Shown: piece by piece, positions 61,100 to 64,000 of the stretch
Position numbering within the stretch: the first letter of the stretch is position 1
How the letters are laid out: every line of letters starts with the position of its first letter
NCBI GenBank assembly: GCA_963575745.1
Contig: CAUYUJ010003890.1
Location: 1 to 64,000 of the forward strand
Source of the DNA: Prorocentrum cordatum
Lineage: Eukaryota > Sar > Dinophyceae > Prorocentrales > Prorocentraceae
Direction: 5' to 3'
DNA length: 64,000 nt
Program-made: the position numbers and the translations under genes
Notes under the pieces: model-generated
Told to the model about the DNA's origin: nothing
The model's input: only the letters and a program-made list of their open reading frames with translations
Databases searched by the model: none

Positions 61100-64000
61100 C
61101 TAGGCCCTGCCCTGAAGCGCGAGCTTCATCCTCATGGCGATGGGCGCGAAGACCGCCTTCGCGGCCTGCTCGCCGCCCATGTCCCGGCAGAGCGCCTTGG
61201 CAGCCATCGCGTGCCTGCGGAGCTCTGCCTTCTGGATGCTCAAATTGCCGGCCTTGTCCAGGCTGAGGAGCTCCGTGTACAGCGCGCTCAGGTCCGCGCG
61301 CAGCTGCATCATCTCGTCCCATTTGAGGGCGAACATCTTCACGGACGCGAACATGTCGTCGTGCTGGCGCAAGACCTGGCCCACCTCCTGGCACTTGGCC
61401 TTCAGTACGTCCAGGTGCACGTTCGCGTGGAAGTCGCGAGCCTGCTTCGTCTCGAGCAGCTGCGCCCACTTCACGTCGGCACTCAGGCCATCGTGCCAAG
61501 TCGGTGCCGTCGAGCCCTTCATGCCGTAGATATTCTCCGCGTCCTGCAAGGCATTGAGGCTATTATCCTTCAGGTTCGTGATGAACGCCGTGGCGACCTC
61601 CTGCATGGTCTGCACGGAGCGCTCGCACTCGCTGCGACCGAAGTTCGGGTCTCCTCCGCCCCCCTTCCACGTCTGGATCGCACTCTCGAAGGAGGTCAGG
61701 ACCCGACCGAGCTCCAGCAAGCGAGGCATGCACTGCTCTGACTTGGACCGTGCATCCGCGCCTGGGCCCATCGCCATCACGCACTTGGTCACCTCCATCA
61801 TGTTGGCGAAGTTCTTTGCTGTAGCCACACTGCCCTCGGCGCACTTGCCACGCTTGATCATGATCTGCTCCGTGCTCGCCTTGAGGAACGGGACCATCCG
61901 TCCGACAGCGCTCGTGATGAGGTAGACCGCATCGACGTACTTGCCATCCGTGTCTGAAGACTCTCCTGGGGCTTGCTCGCTGTCCCTCTTGGCCGCCTCG
62001 ATCATGTGCTGCGGAGCGTGCTTGACCGCATTCGGGATGGAGACGAGGGCTGCCTGGGGAAGGGCCCCCCCTTCCTGGAGCTGGCCCAGCACGTTCTCCA
62101 GCCTGACCAACGTCTTGATGTCCTTCGTGGTCTGGTACTCGATGCACATGTCGCTGATATCTGTTACCCTCTTCCCCTGATCGAATGAGCCGATAGCGCG
62201 GTTCAACCTCTCGATGTAGCCCCTCAGATCGACCTTATCAACGAACACTTCCCTGGCAATGTAAGCAACTCCTTCAGCTCAATGTTCGTAGTCATGCGAT
62301 CCGATATGATCGCCCTGGACACTTCTGGGTTCGACTCCTCGCTGTGGCCAGCCTGGGCCTGATAGGTGCTCATCACCCGCGTCCAGAGCAAGTCCCTGGC
62401 CCGACTGCAGGAGCCCTTGGGCATGCACTGCTCCCAGCCCAACAGCTTGGCGCAGACGTTCGTCAACGCTGAAGGCGTCTCGCGCTCGCCATTCTTCGCT
62501 GCGGGCTCCATCTTGTTCAGCATGGCCTTCGCCTCCTGGTAGTGCTCGTCGTACTTCGCGTTCGGCTTGACGTATTCTGCGGGCAAGGTCTGCGCGCGAT
62601 GACAATTGGCCAGCGACGGCGCGATCACGGAGAAGAAGTCGTCGGCCAGAGCGTTAGCAGCTGACGACTGGATCTGTTGAAGAAGGCGCCGAGGGCCCTC
62701 GACGTCGGCACCGACAGCGTACGAATCCACGATGAAGTCCACACATTCATGAAGAAGAGACACCTGGATACTGAAGTCCACCACCCAGTCCTCCAGCTGC
62801 AAGTCCTCTGGCAAACTGAACACCTTCTTCGCTTCGACGCCCACCTCCCTGAGCCTACGATCCCCCTCAGCGCTGTTCATGCACATGAGCTTGATGATGG
62901 CCTCACCGAGGTACTCCTCCTTTGCGAAGTCGTAGTAAGCCGTCTTCCCAACTTGCTTCGCGATCGCGTGGTACGACGGGTTGAGCATGTCGACGGTGTG
63001 CTTCTTGTTGTTGCCGATCGGGTCGAGTACGCAGACGAGCTCGGTCCACGTGGGATCGCTGTTTGAGGAGAGCCGCAGCGTCAAGTCAGGCAAAGACTGG
63101 AACTTCCTCAATGTTAGACCCTGCTTCGTCTCGGGCAGCCGCACTGGTTGCGGTCTGACTTGCTCCAGCTTGTCGATCAGGGTCCTCAGCGCGCCGTCGG
63201 ACATGAGATGGGCTTGCGACGGTGAAAGCTTCAGGCTGTTGTTGAACAAATCGATGTGCTTCTCAAGCCTGTCGGCATCCGTGGTTTTGCCCTCCCTTGC
63301 GCGGCAAAGCTTGGCCTGGCCGACCTCCTTGGACACGGTGTTGCCACCTGCGCCCTGCGCCAAGTCGAGGGCTTTTATCCAGTACTTCGGGGTCTTGACG
63401 TAGTAGCCTCCAGCCATCTTCTTCAAAGTGCCATCCTTCTCTCTGGCCTTGATCGCAGCAAGTTCATCCCATAGGGCAGGAAGACTTGGCGACGGCAGTC
63501 GGTCTTTCGAACCCGATGCGGACGCCTTCGATACGGACTTCGGCTGATCACTCAATCGAGAAGAATCCCGCTGGGAGCCAGGGGTGCTTGGCGGAGCCGC
63601 GGTCGAAGCAGCAGCTCCAGGAGACCCTTCGCAGCCTTCATAATCAGAACCGTCGCCATGGAAGCTCGCGTCGTCACCATCACCTTTTTTAGTTGACTTG
63701 CCTTTCTCAGTAGACCTCTTATTAGTCAGCTCGTCGCGCTTCTGCCTGATGGTCCTGCTGCGTATTTCAAGCGGATTTCACGTCTTCAAACCACTCGGCA
63801 TTCGCATGTTGCCGCCTCCGAAGTCATCGATGTCGAAGGCCCGCTTGACGTTCGGCGCGATCTGCACGTCGTTCGCGTTCTCACGCGAATCCATCACTGG
63901 AATACCCCTCTTCACGGCGATGTCGGCGTAGAAGTAAATCTTCTGCGGCGCCCCCTCGACGGCCACAGGGCAACCGGGCGCAACCTCAATACCGTTCTTG
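61100..64000 (-). pseudogene. Large protein of unknown function, broken twice, partial at the window edge
   Basis: One minus-strand coding sequence runs from the window edge to TAG 61100-61102. In order: KNGIEVAPGCPVAV and VDSREN-type GIPVMDSRENANDVQ; a TGA at 63778-63780; the same frame goes on with IRSRTIRQKRDELTNKRSTE; a Ser/Pro-rich linker; a helical domain (LWDELAAIKAREKDGTLKKM to FFSVIAPSLANCHRAQTL); then, after a one-base loss near 62249, a second helical domain (VFVDKVDLRGYIERLNRAIG to AVFAPIAMRMKLALQGRA). Restoring the frame joins LLTLPGK to VFVDKVD without a gap in sense. About 940 residues are visible. No known domain is recognised. Codon use stays even to the end, so either the breaks are recent or one is an assembly error. 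Confidence 0.65.

Overview
The window looks like nuclear DNA of a dinoflagellate. The evidence is a full-length 22-nt degenerate copy of the dinoflagellate spliced leader (2481-2502) upstream of a housekeeping gene, introns with GC-AG and apparently GA-AG ends, a protein rich in the KRPAA motif, heavily degenerate Ty1/copia-type retrotransposons, and very large amounts of simple and higher-order repeats in GC-rich DNA. Genus cannot be fixed from the sequence. Nothing suggests a prokaryote: no operons, no Shine-Dalgarno-spaced gene trains, no CRISPR array. Only a small part of the window is convincing protein-coding sequence, and most of that is transposon-derived. LAYOUT. 1-2480: a G-rich higher-order repeat (about 15-bp subunits, 430-bp period) holding a 154-bp terminal-inverted-repeat foldback element. 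2481-5450: the one clearly intact gene, a class 1/2 aldehyde dehydrogenase of 504 aa in three exons (+), preceded by the spliced-leader relict and a second foldback copy. 5451-16100: no recognisable gene; low-complexity tracts, a 0.4-kb duplicated block, a 73-bp satellite, a palindromic element and long trinucleotide tracts. 16200-22650: a 42-bp tandem repeat, unassigned sequence, and a broken transposase-like gene (-). 22950-30600: two multi-exon genes on the minus strand, one a lysine-rich coiled-coil protein and one with KRPAA motifs and a poly-glutamate region; function unknown for both. 32470-38545: a decayed copia-type element (-) with protease, a domain carrying methyltransferase-like motifs, integrase zinc finger, integrase, reverse transcriptase and RNase H, broken by stops, frameshifts and a 58-bp duplication. 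38926-45660: nested repeats, including a 2.8-kb imperfect palindrome and an inverted pair of CCGACAAAA arrays. 46390-48148: a gag remnant (-) with primer-binding site and a probable 5' LTR. 48351-51641: direct repeats, two copies of a second foldback family, a CA microsatellite and trinucleotide tracts. 51776-57794: an almost complete but decayed LTR retrotransposon (-) with both LTRs, an initiator-Met-type primer-binding site, a polypurine tract and a near-match 5-bp target duplication. 58040-60800: tandem repeats, a 77-nt T homopolymer and purine-rich tracts. 61100-64000: a large minus-strand gene of unknown function running off the window edge, broken once by a frameshift and once by a stop. 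HOW THE PARTS RELATE. The aldehyde dehydrogenase is an ordinary metabolic enzyme, probably detoxifying aldehydes to carboxylic acids with NAD(P)+; the surrounding DNA is largely a graveyard of mobile elements and repeat expansions. Introns of the genes here carry the same simple repeats (AGG, CCT, GAC, TC, poly-T) found between genes, so repeat growth has affected genes and spacers alike.
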